Shown piece after piece: positions 6,306-14,038 of a DNA stretch of 20,916 nt. The DNA comes from JANMZR01 sp031383555 (GTDB taxonomy: Bacteria > Bacteroidota > Bacteroidia > Cytophagales > Spirosomataceae), in the NCBI GenBank assembly GCA_031383555.1, contig JANMZR010000077.1, positions 1-20,916 on the forward strand. Direction: 5' to 3'. Position numbers and translations under genes: made by a program. The notes under the pieces were generated by a model that was not told where the DNA came from, searched no databases, and saw only the letters and a list, made by a program, of their open reading frames with translations. How positions within the stretch are numbered: position 1 is the first letter of the stretch; each line of letters opens with the position of its first letter.

Positions 6306-7712
6306 ATGGCAAAAAAGTCCTCATCATCAAAAATATGGTACATATTAGGTGGAATTATAATTGTACTTATCTTAGGTTTGTTTATAGCCAAAAAACAAGG
6401 TTGGATTGGTAAAGTAGACCCTACTGAAGTTGTATTTGCCAATGCAAAAAATGCCGATATTATTGAAAAAGTAACTGCATCTGGGAAAATTCAGCCTGAG
6501 GTTGAAGTGAAAATTTCCCCTGATGTATCTGGTGAAATAATAGAATTGTATATTGAAGAAGGTGATTCTGTAAAAAAAGGGCAGATATTATTGAAAATTA
6601 GGCCAGATAATTATGAATCATTTTTGTCAAGAGCTTCAGCAGCCGTAAGTTCAAGCAAAGCACAGTATGAGCAATCGAAATCGGCAATATCCACTTCAGA
6701 AGCAAGGTTACTGAAGGCAACAATGGATTTTAATAGAAGTAAAAAATTATATGACGATAAGGTGATTTCAGCAAATGATTTTGAAGCTGCAGAGTCGACC
6801 CTAAATATTGCCAAACAGGATGTTCAAGCTTCCAAATCAAATGCTGAAGCAGCACGATTTAATGTAGCAAGCTCACAAGCCAATTTAAAAGACGCTGCTG
6901 AAAATTTACGAAAAACTACAATCTATGCGCCTATGAATGGCACAGTATCAAAGTTAAATGTTGAGTTGGGCGAAAGAGTAGTTGGAACCTCACAAATGGC
7001 AGGTACTGAACTACTTCGTATTGCTAATTTAAACAATATGGAGGTCCGTGTAAATGTAAACGAAAATGATATTGTAAGAGTAAACGTTGGCGACAGCGTA
7101 ATAATAGATGTGGATGCTTACGCCAGTACAAATAGAAAATTTAAAGGAATTGTATATGAAGTTGCCAGCTCATCTAATGGGCAATCTGGTAGTGCGGCGG
7201 CGGCAGTAACTACCGATGCAGTTACTGAATTTGAAGTTAAAATACGAGTACTCAGGGATTCATACAAAGATCTTTTGACAACAAATAATAAAACATTCCC
7301 ACTTCGCCCTGGAATGACGGCTTCCGTTGAAATAGTAACTGATAGAAAAAATGGCGTGCTTACTGTACCATTGGCTGCTGTAACAACACGAGATTTAAAT
7401 GCCAAACCACAAGAAAAGGAAAGTTTTGGGCCTCCAAAAGCAGGCGACGAAAAGCAGAACGCTGTGGAAACTGGAAAAAAATCAGGCAAAAAAGAACCTT
7501 TAAAAGAGGTGGTTTTTGTAAATGACAAAGGCAAAGCCAAGCTTAGAGAAGTGAAAACGGGTATATCAGATTTTGAAAATATAGAAATACTTGATGGCCT
7601 AAAAAATGGTGAAGAAATAATTGCTGGGCCTTTTTTAGCCGTTTCAAAAAAATTACAAGAAGGTGAGTCAATTAAGAAAAAGGTAGATAAACCAGTTGAT
7701 AAAAAGGAATAA
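6306..7712 (+). CDS. Periplasmic adaptor subunit (HlyD/MacA-type membrane fusion protein)
   Basis: A 468-residue adaptor anchored by one N-terminal helix (about 10-28). It has the split biotinyl/lipoyl-like domain (about 58-98 with VEVKISPDVSG and EEGDSVKKGQ, and 206-240 with IYAPMNGTVSKL), a long helical hairpin between them (about 101-204, repeated Ala/Ser/Lys heptads), and a beta-barrel with NENDIVRVNVGD. The C-terminal region includes a Lys/Glu-rich insertion around residues 370-400 (AKPQEKESFG through KSGKKEPL). MacA-type adaptors usually pair with a MacB ABC permease, but the next gene is msrB and a strong terminator follows this one. The pair with the TolC-like channel therefore probably uses a pump encoded elsewhere. 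A 208-residue frame on the opposite strand is a shadow of this gene. Confidence 0.92.
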   Translation: MAKKSSSSKIWYILGGIIIVLILGLFIAKKQGWIGKVDPTEVVFANAKNADIIEKVTASGKIQPEVEVKISPDVSGEIIELYIEEGDSVKKGQILLKIRPDNYESFLSRASAAVSSSKAQYEQSKSAISTSEARLLKATMDFNRSKKLYDDKVISANDFEAAESTLNIAKQDVQASKSNAEAARFNVASSQANLKDAAENLRKTTIYAPMNGTVSKLNVELGERVVGTSQMAGTELLRIANLNNMEVRVNVNENDIVRVNVGDSVIIDVDAYASTNRKFKGIVYEVASSSNGQSGSAAAAVTTDAVTEFEVKIRVLRDSYKDLLTTNNKTFPLRPGMTASVEIVTDRKNGVLTVPLAAVTTRDLNAKPQEKESFGPPKAGDEKQNAVETGKKSGKKEPLKEVVFVNDKGKAKLREVKTGISDFENIEILDGLKNGEEIIAGPFLAVSKKLQEGESIKKKVDKPVDKKE

Positions 7713-7791
7713 TATTTTAAAATTTTGGGAACAATAGTGCTCAAACTAAAGGTTAAAGTTAAAAATTAAGTTAGGGTTTAGGGATAGTTGC

Positions 7792-7824
7792 AAAATCCTG
7801 CTGTTTTATAAATGGCAGGATTTT
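7792..7824 (+). terminator. Rho-independent terminator after the export pair
   Basis: A perfect 10-bp stem (AAAATCCTGC at 7792-7801 with GCAGGATTTT at 7815-7824) and a 13-base loop, followed by a T-rich run. It lies 80 bases after the adaptor stop codon and separates that gene from the msrB promoter, so the channel/adaptor pair is a closed transcription unit. Confidence 0.85.
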
Positions 7825-7834
7825 TATTTTATAA

Positions 7835-7865
7835 TTGTGATTAGTTTCAAATTGGATTAATTTTG
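7835..7865 (+). promoter_or_regulatory. Bacteroidota-type promoter for msrB
   Basis: TTG at 7835-7837, then 20 bases, then TAATTTTG at 7858-7865, an exact match to TAnnTTTG. The ATG at 7884 follows 18 bases later. Because the possible TTG start at 7863 lies inside the -7 element, this promoter also favours the ATG at 7884 as the true start of msrB. Confidence 0.65.
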
Positions 7866-7883
7866 TTAAAAATAAAAAAAGGG

Positions 7884-8279
7884 ATGGAAAAAATAACAAA
7901 AACTGATGCCGAATGGAAGGCGCAACTTACTGAAGAGCAATATTATGTAACTCGCAAAAAGGGTACAGAAGCTCCTTTTCATGGCGAATATTGTGAGGCG
8001 CACGACCCAGGCGTATATCAATGTATTTGTTGTGGGCTCGATTTGTTTGAAGCAGGAACAAAGTTTGAATCGGGCACCGGTTGGCCAAGTTTCGTTGACC
8101 CAATAAATAATCAAAATGTGGTAGAAAAGTCGGATTATTCACACTTTATGATTCGTATTGAAGTGCTTTGCGCCCGTTGTGATGCACATTTGGGTCATGT
8201 ATTCCCTGATGGTCCAGCACCAAGCGGTAAGCGCTATTGTATAAATTCGGTATCGTTATTATTGAAAAAGCAGGAATAA
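7884..8279 (+). CDS. msrB: Peptide-methionine (R)-S-oxide reductase
   Basis: A 131-residue stand-alone MsrB, which reduces the R form of methionine sulfoxide in proteins using thioredoxin-like electron donors. It has both zinc-binding CxxC pairs (C47/C50 in CICC and C96/C99 in CARC), the GTGWPSF motif at 64-70, the DAHLGHVF motif and the catalytic C119 in RYCINS. It lacks a signal peptide and should be cytoplasmic. An in-frame TTG at 7863 would add seven residues but overlaps the promoter. The stop codon is one base before the ATG of the carboxypeptidase gene, so the two share a transcript. Confidence 0.95.
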   Translation: MEKITKTDAEWKAQLTEEQYYVTRKKGTEAPFHGEYCEAHDPGVYQCICCGLDLFEAGTKFESGTGWPSFVDPINNQNVVEKSDYSHFMIRIEVLCARCDAHLGHVFPDGPAPSGKRYCINSVSLLLKKQE

Positions 8280-8280
8280 T

Positions 8281-9549
8281 ATGAGTAATAAGTTGACAAT
8301 ACTTTTATTATTGTTTTTGTTTTGCTCTTGTAGCTCAATAAATAAATTCACAAAAAATGAATTAAGAAACTCCAAATCTTTTATGCAAAGCATTACAGGA
8401 TTTTCTTTATATGATCTTTCTAAAAAAAAGACTTTAGCTGCTAAAAATGATAATAAGTTTTTCACGCCAGCGTCAAATTTAAAATTATTTAGCTTATACG
8501 CTGGCCTTAAAATGCTGGGCGATTCGGTACCTGCATTAAAATATATAGTCAAAAATGATTCTTTAATTTTTTGGGGAACTGGCGATCCCTCTTTTCTGCA
8601 TTCAGATTTAAAAAGTACAAAGGCATTTGATTTTTTGAAAAATAGAAAAGAAAAATTATTTTTTTCTGCGAATAATAACCAACAACCTTCTTTAGGCGAT
8701 GGCTGGACCTGGGACGATTATAATGAATATTACCAGGCTGAAATCAATTCATTTCCCATCTATGGCAATATTGTAAGGTTTACCAATGAAAAAAGTAAAT
8801 TGAAAGCCAGCCCATTAAAAATTGTTGATTTCGGTGTAAAAGACCAAAATGGTATTGTAATCCGGGACCAAAATTCAAATACGTTCAATTTACCAAAAGA
8901 TCCTTTGAAAAAGAATTTCGAACAAGACGTACCATTTATTGCCACTACAAATTCTATCCTAACCCTTTTGGCAGATACGTTAAAAAAACCTATTTCAGAA
9001 ATAAAATCCACTTTGCCAAAAGTATATAATACCATTTATTCAATCCATGTCGACTCGTTGTATAAACGAATGATGTATGTTTCGGATAATATGTTGGCCG
9101 AGCAACTAATGCTATTAAGCTCAAAATCAGATACTTTAATTTCACAAAAATCGATAAATGATTTCTTGAAAGCATATTTGGCTGATTTACCTGACAAACC
9201 GAGATGGGTGGATGGCTCGGGGCTTTCTCGGTACAATTTATTTAGCCCAAGGTCAATAATCAAGCTATTGGAAAAAATGTATGTCGAATTTCCAAAGGAA
9301 AGATTATTTAAAATATTACCAGCGAGTGGTCAAAATGGGACCTTGAAAAATATGTTTAAGGGTTCGGAACCCTTTATTTTTGCCAAATCGGGTTCATTAT
9401 CCAATAATTATAATTTGAGTGGTTTTTTAATTGGTGTATCTGGCAAAACTTATGCATTCAGTTTTATGAATAACCATTATATGAACGCTACCTCAGAAAT
9501 TAAAAAGGAGGTTGAAAGGATTTTGATTGCACTGAAAGAAAAATTGTAA
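8281..9549 (+). CDS. dacB: D-alanyl-D-alanine carboxypeptidase/endopeptidase, S13 (PBP4) family, probable lipoprotein
   Basis: A 422-residue peptidoglycan hydrolase acting in the periplasm on D-Ala-D-Ala ends or cross-links. All three active-site motifs are visible: SNLK (S65, K68), SDN (268-270) and KSGS (369-372). Supporting family motifs include GTGDPS (about 99-104) and DGSGLSRYN (about 311-319). The N-terminus is a hydrophobic segment followed by FCSCSS at 14-19, so one of its Cys is likely lipidated; the lipobox is not perfect. It follows msrB by one base. The gene runs convergently into the oxidoreductase at 9571 with a 21-base gap and no strong terminator. Confidence 0.93.
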   Translation: MSNKLTILLLLFLFCSCSSINKFTKNELRNSKSFMQSITGFSLYDLSKKKTLAAKNDNKFFTPASNLKLFSLYAGLKMLGDSVPALKYIVKNDSLIFWGTGDPSFLHSDLKSTKAFDFLKNRKEKLFFSANNNQQPSLGDGWTWDDYNEYYQAEINSFPIYGNIVRFTNEKSKLKASPLKIVDFGVKDQNGIVIRDQNSNTFNLPKDPLKKNFEQDVPFIATTNSILTLLADTLKKPISEIKSTLPKVYNTIYSIHVDSLYKRMMYVSDNMLAEQLMLLSSKSDTLISQKSINDFLKAYLADLPDKPRWVDGSGLSRYNLFSPRSIIKLLEKMYVEFPKERLFKILPASGQNGTLKNMFKGSEPFIFAKSGSLSNNYNLSGFLIGVSGKTYAFSFMNNHYMNATSEIKKEVERILIALKEKL

Positions 9550-9570
9550 AACGAGGGTCTTGCGCTCGAT

Positions 9571-10182
9571 TTACCTTCTCAAAACCTTAAAGGCAAGGTT
9601 TCGGCCATGCCCTTGCATAATGGCCAAATTAATCCATGATAGGGCATATTTCTCCAATAATTCCACTTTATCAGCTTTCCCAAAATCAATACAATCGCCA
9701 AAGCCAGCCTCTAGAGCTAATTGTTTGGCCACTTTTTTTGCTTTTTCACTATTGCCAGCCATAAACATATCAATTGCAATGCCATTGTAATTTGGGTCCA
9801 GCATGTTTTCATAACCTGTTGTATTAAAGCACTTTACAATATCAGCTTCTGTTCTATCAGCCAAGGCATGAAAGGCCGTTGGGTAAGGAACTGGCCCAAC
9901 TTTTACCGAATTACTTGCATCAATAATTATTTTGCCTGTTACATCTCCAATTTGCTCAATTATATTAAAAATGGCAATAGGCGGTGTGGCAATTAAAATC
10001 ACCTCCGACCTCAAAGCCGCTTCATCCACTAAAAGCGCTTCAGTATTTTTATTATTCAGTAAATCAATACCTTTGAAGTTTTTGAGGTCGTTTACTCCCA
10101 AATTAATTTTATGACCAGCCTTTGCCCATTGGGTTGCCAATGCACCACCTACATTTCCAGTGCCAATTATTGCTATATTCAT
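9571..10182 (-). CDS. NADP-dependent oxidoreductase, F420/NADP-reductase-like Rossmann protein (COG2085 type)
   Basis: A 203-residue soluble protein starting directly with a nucleotide-binding fold: GTGNVG at 7-12, then ATPP at 65-68, IIDASN at 86-91, KCFNTTGYENM at 117-127 and MAGN at 141-144. This pattern is that of the NADPH-dependent F420 reductase/NAD-binding domain 2 family. Bacteroidota generally do not make F420 (known of the group), so a different acceptor is likely; the true substrate is not predictable. It is a single gene, convergent with the carboxypeptidase gene. Confidence 0.85.
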   Translation of the reverse strand: MNIAIIGTGNVGGALATQWAKAGHKINLGVNDLKNFKGIDLLNNKNTEALLVDEAALRSEVILIATPPIAIFNIIEQIGDVTGKIIIDASNSVKVGPVPYPTAFHALADRTEADIVKCFNTTGYENMLDPNYNGIAIDMFMAGNSEKAKKVAKQLALEAGFGDCIDFGKADKVELLEKYALSWINLAIMQGHGRNLAFKVLRR

Positions 10183-10371
10183 TTTTTTGATTTAAAATTC
10201 ATGCCTTAAAAATACACCTATATTGTTGGTTTTCAAAAATTCATTCCTGCCAATTTACGAAAAATCGGCACCAAAAACAGAATATTCTTAGACCGAAAAA
10301 GGAAAAAAAATAATGCAATTAATTACCGAAATCAGAAATTACGGGTTAGCATTGATGGAAGAAGAGAAAAA

Positions 10372-10399
10372 ATAAAAAAAGACCCCACACTTGAGGTCT
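10372..10399 (-). terminator. Rho-independent terminator after the beta-barrel gene
   Basis: Read on the minus strand, AGACCTC and GGGGTCT form a 7-bp stem (one G-T pair) with a 6-base loop, followed by an unbroken run of T. It starts about 43 bases past the stop codon of the outer-membrane protein at 10442. Confidence 0.8.
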
Positions 10400-10441
10400 A
10401 ATTGATTAGGTGTTGTTTTGTAAATGATTAACTTTGAATTT

Positions 10442-11095
10442 TTATAAATTAAAAGTCAGGTAAAACTGAGCCGTGCTGTTTTTTAAGCTAAAATAATCGT
10501 TGAAGGTACTGTTTTGACCTATATCAAAGTCTTTGTTGATGTCATTCAAGCCTAATAAATAACGACCACCTAGAGTTAGTTTATTGTTTACTTTATACTC
10601 CAAACCTGCTACACCACTAGCATCCCATTTTCTAAATAATCCATCATAAGACACTGATAATAAGTCGTTTCCGATGCCAATTCGTGCATTGGCCAAATAA
10701 GATATTTGTGGGCCAAAAAGTAGAGATGCATTGCTACCCATATCCAATTTTATTAAAGCTGGTAGGCTTATGTAGTGTAAGCCTACATTACCCAAGCCAC
10801 CAATTTTAAAGCCCTGCATCGAATACAAAAGTTCAGGCTGAAAGCTGATTTTATTGGCCAATTTTATGTTATTGAATACCACACCAGCGTGCAAGCCATT
10901 TTTTGCATCTACCAAGCCCATTGGCTCTGGAGAAACTATTACGTTGGCCAAATTATATCCAATTTTGAATGAAAAAGGGCTGTCGGAGATTTCTGAATTG
11001 TTATTGAATCGGCCTGTATTAAATTTTGAACCTTGTCCAAAAATAGATGCAGATAATAATAATATGGCGAATAGGGCTGTTACTTTAAGTTTCAT
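10442..11095 (-). CDS. Outer-membrane beta-barrel protein, PorT-like
   Basis: A 217-residue protein from the chosen ATG at 11095 (MKLKVTALFAILLL, a good signal peptide with cleavage near IFG-Q). The frame extends upstream to 11122, but that start would put nine residues before the signal peptide and falls in the promoter. The mature part has alternating hydrophobic strands, GxxLANVxxSP near the start, LHAGVVFNN, PELLYSMQGF, YISLPALIKLD, GPQISYLAN and a C-terminus ending in FYLTFNL, with an aromatic-rich end typical of outer-membrane barrels. This matches the small PorT/OMP_b-brl_2 type of Bacteroidota. The exact role is unknown. A clear promoter and terminator frame it as a single-gene unit. 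Confidence 0.86.
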   Translation of the reverse strand: MKLKVTALFAILLLSASIFGQGSKFNTGRFNNNSEISDSPFSFKIGYNLANVIVSPEPMGLVDAKNGLHAGVVFNNIKLANKISFQPELLYSMQGFKIGGLGNVGLHYISLPALIKLDMGSNASLLFGPQISYLANARIGIGNDLLSVSYDGLFRKWDASGVAGLEYKVNNKLTLGGRYLLGLNDINKDFDIGQNSTFNDYFSLKNSTAQFYLTFNL

Positions 11096-11119
11096 AATCT
11101 TGATGTTTAAATTATGAAT

Positions 11120-11149
11120 CAAAGGTATATCACCATAGTTTCGGTCAAA
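11120..11149 (-). promoter_or_regulatory. Bacteroidota-type promoter for the beta-barrel gene
   Basis: On the minus strand, TTTG (11149-11146), 18 bases, then TACCTTTG (11127-11120), an exact TAnnTTTG match. The ATG at 11095 starts 24 bases after it. This also rejects the upstream start at 11122, which lies within the element. Confidence 0.7.
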
Positions 11150-11190
11150 TTAAAGTGGAATTAATTTGGGGTTAAAAATTGGTTAAAAAT

Positions 11191-12021
11191 TCAAACCTCC
11201 TTATTCCCAAAAGCCCTTTCGGGTGCTTTGGTATCAATTTCATAGAAGCCATTAGGAGTCATAGAAGTGAAATCGAGAAAATCTTTGGATAAATGCTGGT
11301 AATCATAATAGCCACAATTCATGGCAATACTGAGCCAATCGAGGTCGGGTTGTCGGTTTTTCATTCGAAAGGCCCGGTCAAATCGGGTAATTCTATCAAA
11401 TGATTTTGGGCTTATTCCATTTCTTTCGGTAAATTTTCTGTGAAACTGGCGTACGGACAAACAACTCTGATCGGCGAAATAGTCCATAGATTTTGGCATT
11501 TCTTGATTTAAAATTATTTGTCCGATTGTATCAATGCCATGCAAACTATTTTTCGATTTTTTAATTATTTTTTCCAAAAAAGCTTCTGCAATTTTTATGG
11601 ATTTATCAACATCGTCACAATTAGTCATTTGCTCATAAGCCTGTTTAATATCTGAACTCCAAACGGCCTCAGCATCAATAAAAGTATTACTCAATTCAAA
11701 TGAGGGTATTCCAGTAAGCCGAAACATGGCACCCGGTTGAAAAACAATTTGCAAAGCCCAAAAATCACGAGTAACATGCCTAATGGTTGCAAAAGTATGC
11801 ATGCCATTTATAGTACATTTTGGATGTTTTTTTAATTGATCTAATGATGAATATGTAATATTTGATAAGTCACGCAAATAAAACATCAAACATTGCTCGG
11901 GCCTCGGCGAATAAACTTTTGCAGGCACAACCACCTCATTGCCAAATTTAAATCGAATAATTTGGTGCTTTCTAATATATTCTTGAAGTGCAGGGCTGGG
12001 CAATACATCTCGAAGTATCAT
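11191..12021 (-). CDS. AraC-family transcriptional regulator
   Basis: A 276-residue regulator with a beta-rich N-terminal domain (about 1-115, including VFQPGAMFRLTG at 93-104, a signature of DUF6597-type AraC proteins) and a C-terminal double helix-turn-helix (about 165-262). The two recognition units are seen as MDYFADQSCLSVRQFHRKF (179-197) and WLSIAMNCGYYDYQHLSKDF (229-248), ending with the classical MTPNGFY. It follows the cupin gene by 36 bases on the same strand and is probably co-transcribed with it, so the cupin and the upstream glycosidase are plausible targets. The ligand is unknown. Confidence 0.93.
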   Translation of the reverse strand: MILRDVLPSPALQEYIRKHQIIRFKFGNEVVVPAKVYSPRPEQCLMFYLRDLSNITYSSLDQLKKHPKCTINGMHTFATIRHVTRDFWALQIVFQPGAMFRLTGIPSFELSNTFIDAEAVWSSDIKQAYEQMTNCDDVDKSIKIAEAFLEKIIKKSKNSLHGIDTIGQIILNQEMPKSMDYFADQSCLSVRQFHRKFTERNGISPKSFDRITRFDRAFRMKNRQPDLDWLSIAMNCGYYDYQHLSKDFLDFTSMTPNGFYEIDTKAPERAFGNKEV

Positions 12022-12057
12022 GATACAATTTATGATAATTATTATTTATTGCAAAAC

Positions 12058-12600
12058 TTATTTGAGAGTCATTGGTGGCCCAACCACTTTCATGCCATGT
12101 GCCGCATGAATTTTGTTCATTTCTTCATTAGTTGGTCGGTTTTTCATTCTGCTCATTATCAAAAAAAACTCTTCCATTTTACCGGCCGGCTGTAAAAAAT
12201 AAACAAGTTTACCACGATCTGAGGTCTGTATCCAAGTGTGAGGTATGTTTCTTGGCAGGAAAATGGTATCTCCGACTTTCAAAACGGATTTTTTATCGCC
12301 CAATTGGAAAATATATTCTCCTTCAGCCACGTAAAATATTTCGTCTTGGTGGAAATGAATATGTAAAGATGGCCCTACTTTTTGGTTGCCTATGTATTCA
12401 AAGACCGATAGTTGCCCATCGGTATCTTTCGACGATATTTTTACATCATTGGGGTTTATACCCATAAAAGGCGTATGTTCGCCTAGTCGGTTTTCTCCAT
12501 TTTTGACAATAAAACCCTCTTTATTTGAGGTTTTTGAAAAAGCCTTTACTCCAATTGTTGAAGCTAAAGCTGTGCTAATTAAAAAGTTTCGACGTTGCAT
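12058..12600 (-). CDS. Exported single-domain cupin, probable Tat substrate
   Basis: A 180-residue protein with a Tat-like signal (RRNFL at 3-7 and a hydrophobic stretch to about 20). The cupin barrel (about 60-140) carries metal-binding motif 1 (H80, H82/H84, E87 in LHIHFHQDEIFYVAEG) and motif 2 with H121 in PRNIPHTW. It resembles quercetinase-like cupins that bind a metal, but activity on flavonoids or any substrate is not shown. The C-terminal tail (about 150-180) with NEEMNKI lies outside the barrel. It is followed by the AraC regulator 36 bases later. Folding in the cytoplasm before Tat export would fit a metalloprotein. Confidence 0.87.
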   Translation of the reverse strand: MQRRNFLISTALASTIGVKAFSKTSNKEGFIVKNGENRLGEHTPFMGINPNDVKISSKDTDGQLSVFEYIGNQKVGPSLHIHFHQDEIFYVAEGEYIFQLGDKKSVLKVGDTIFLPRNIPHTWIQTSDRGKLVYFLQPAGKMEEFFLIMSRMKNRPTNEEMNKIHAAHGMKVVGPPMTLK

Positions 12601-12734
12601 TGTTTTTGTTTTTTTGGTTTAAAAAAATAATTACTATGCAAAGGTCACATCCAACTTTTATTTATTATTGGTAAAAATCGGACAACACATTTTCCAAATT
12701 TGAAAAACGATAAGAAAACCACATTCAATTCTTC

Positions 12735-13886
12735 TCAAGCCTTCTGCAACAACGTCAACAACTTTCTGTCCAATTTTTGTCCGTACCAATCTTCATATTG
12801 TACATCATCTCTGCCCGAATTGAGCAAACCAAATGAGCCACTAAATTCCCAAAGTGCAAAGCCAATATTATTTTCCGATAAAATACCAGTAACGTCTTTA
12901 AACCAGGCCAAAAATACATCATGAGGTGTTTTATTATAGCAGCCACATTCACCACAATGAACCCCAATACCACTTTTAGCCAGCTCAAACCAAGGTTTAT
13001 AGAGGTCTTCCAGCATTTTACGACTTAAAAATTTATCGCCCACTTGGCCAGGCCATTTAGGCATTGGTAAGTTATCAATATTTTTATTGGCCCAACTAGC
13101 TTTATAGTGTGAAATAGCCCCTGGTACATAACCACGGCAGCTTTGGGCAATGTCTAAATCGGTAATTTCAGGTGTTACGTTATTACCAACATTGTTACCA
13201 TCAGCAATGATCAGGTGTTTTTTATTGACTGTTTTTATAGTTTTATAGGCCGCCAAAACTGCTTTTCTATATACTGCACCAGGAAGAGCCGTCTTGCTCC
13301 CATGCTGGTCGTTCATATCGTCACGCCAACTGGGTTCATTGAGCAGGTCGAAACTTATTTTTTTGGACGAAGTAGTTGCAAATTTTTGAGCCCAAAAATT
13401 CCAATGGTAACAAAAATCATCCTCTGCCTGCTGGTCTTTCCATAAATTATACGGCTCCACAAAACCTGCATTGATGCAATAACCGGGTGCACGATGCAGA
13501 TTCAAGGAAACATGCTGCCCATATTTATGTGCCAGATAAACCAAATTTTCTATTTTATCGGTCATTTGGCTGTCAATATTGCGGGTCTCTTCGGGCAAAA
13601 TATTTCTCGAACGATCAAATTTGATATAACTCGGGTACGCCATCGGTATGCGGATATAGTCGAAGCCCCAATCCTGTACCCATTTGAAATATTCTTCAGG
13701 CGTAAGCCGTGCTTTTGTGGGGTCGGGGTTAAAAAAGTCTAGTAGATTAAACCCTTTCCATTTTGGGAGTTTATTTTTTGGCTTTTTAAAATCAGATAAT
13801 TCATTGTTATTCAATAATATACCCGCACCAAGCGTTGCGGTATTTTTAATAAAAGTGCGTCTATTTAAAGCGTTTGAACTTTCCAT
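12735..13886 (-). CDS. Glycoside hydrolase family 5 (cellulase-type) enzyme, probable Tat substrate
   Basis: A 383-residue (beta/alpha)8 enzyme from ATG 13886; an upstream in-frame TTG at 13907 lies inside a promoter-like element and is rejected. A Tat-like signal (NRRTFIK, 8-14, followed by a short hydrophobic stretch) precedes the catalytic domain at about 40-380. Landmarks are GFDYIRIPMAYP (75-85), SLNLHRAPGY (127-136), the acid/base E184 in LLNEP, HY at 260-261, the nucleophile E313 in HCGECG, and W347 in FALWEFSG. These fit clan GH-A, GH5, acting on beta-glucans such as cellulose or related polymers; the exact substrate is not readable. It is the first gene of a minus-strand series with the cupin (gap 134 bases) and the AraC regulator. 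Confidence 0.92.
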   Translation of the reverse strand: MESSNALNRRTFIKNTATLGAGILLNNNELSDFKKPKNKLPKWKGFNLLDFFNPDPTKARLTPEEYFKWVQDWGFDYIRIPMAYPSYIKFDRSRNILPEETRNIDSQMTDKIENLVYLAHKYGQHVSLNLHRAPGYCINAGFVEPYNLWKDQQAEDDFCYHWNFWAQKFATTSSKKISFDLLNEPSWRDDMNDQHGSKTALPGAVYRKAVLAAYKTIKTVNKKHLIIADGNNVGNNVTPEITDLDIAQSCRGYVPGAISHYKASWANKNIDNLPMPKWPGQVGDKFLSRKMLEDLYKPWFELAKSGIGVHCGECGCYNKTPHDVFLAWFKDVTGILSENNIGFALWEFSGSFGLLNSGRDDVQYEDWYGQKLDRKLLTLLQKA

Positions 13887-13904
13887 TTTTTTGTTTTTTT
13901 TTAT

Positions 13905-13912
13905 CAAATTTA
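13905..13912 (-). promoter_or_regulatory. Possible -7 element for the GH5 gene
   Basis: On the minus strand TAAATTTG matches TAnnTTTG exactly and lies 18 bases before ATG 13886. No TTG is seen at the -33 distance, so the promoter is incomplete by consensus. Confidence 0.35.
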
Positions 13913-13984
13913 TGAAAAATAAATAAGGGGTTATCCTGATTTAGAAATAGATAAACCCCAATACATTTTGATAATCAATTATTT

Positions 13985-14015
13985 TTTGAAAGCACATTGA
14001 TTTGCGGTAATTTTG
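13985..14015 (+). promoter_or_regulatory. Bacteroidota-type promoter for the SGNH-type gene
   Basis: TTTG at 13985-13988, 19 bases, then TAATTTTG at 14008-14015, an exact TAnnTTTG match; ATG at 14039 follows 23 bases later. Confidence 0.65.
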
Positions 14016-14038
14016 GGGCTTAGATATATATATACACA

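Noticed and set aside
7118..7744. A 208-residue open frame on the minus strand
   Set aside because: It lies opposite the adaptor gene, which has clear domain motifs; the frame has a Ser/Phe-rich composition typical of an antisense shadow.
10313..10375. Twenty-codon plus-strand frame (MQLITEIRNYGLALMEEEKK)
   Set aside because: It has no recognised family or promoter and ends at the edge of the terminator of the neighbouring gene; too short to call, though the composition is protein-like.
12132..12622. Plus-strand frames of 111 and 78 residues
   Set aside because: They lie opposite the cupin gene, whose metal-binding motifs and export signal are clear.
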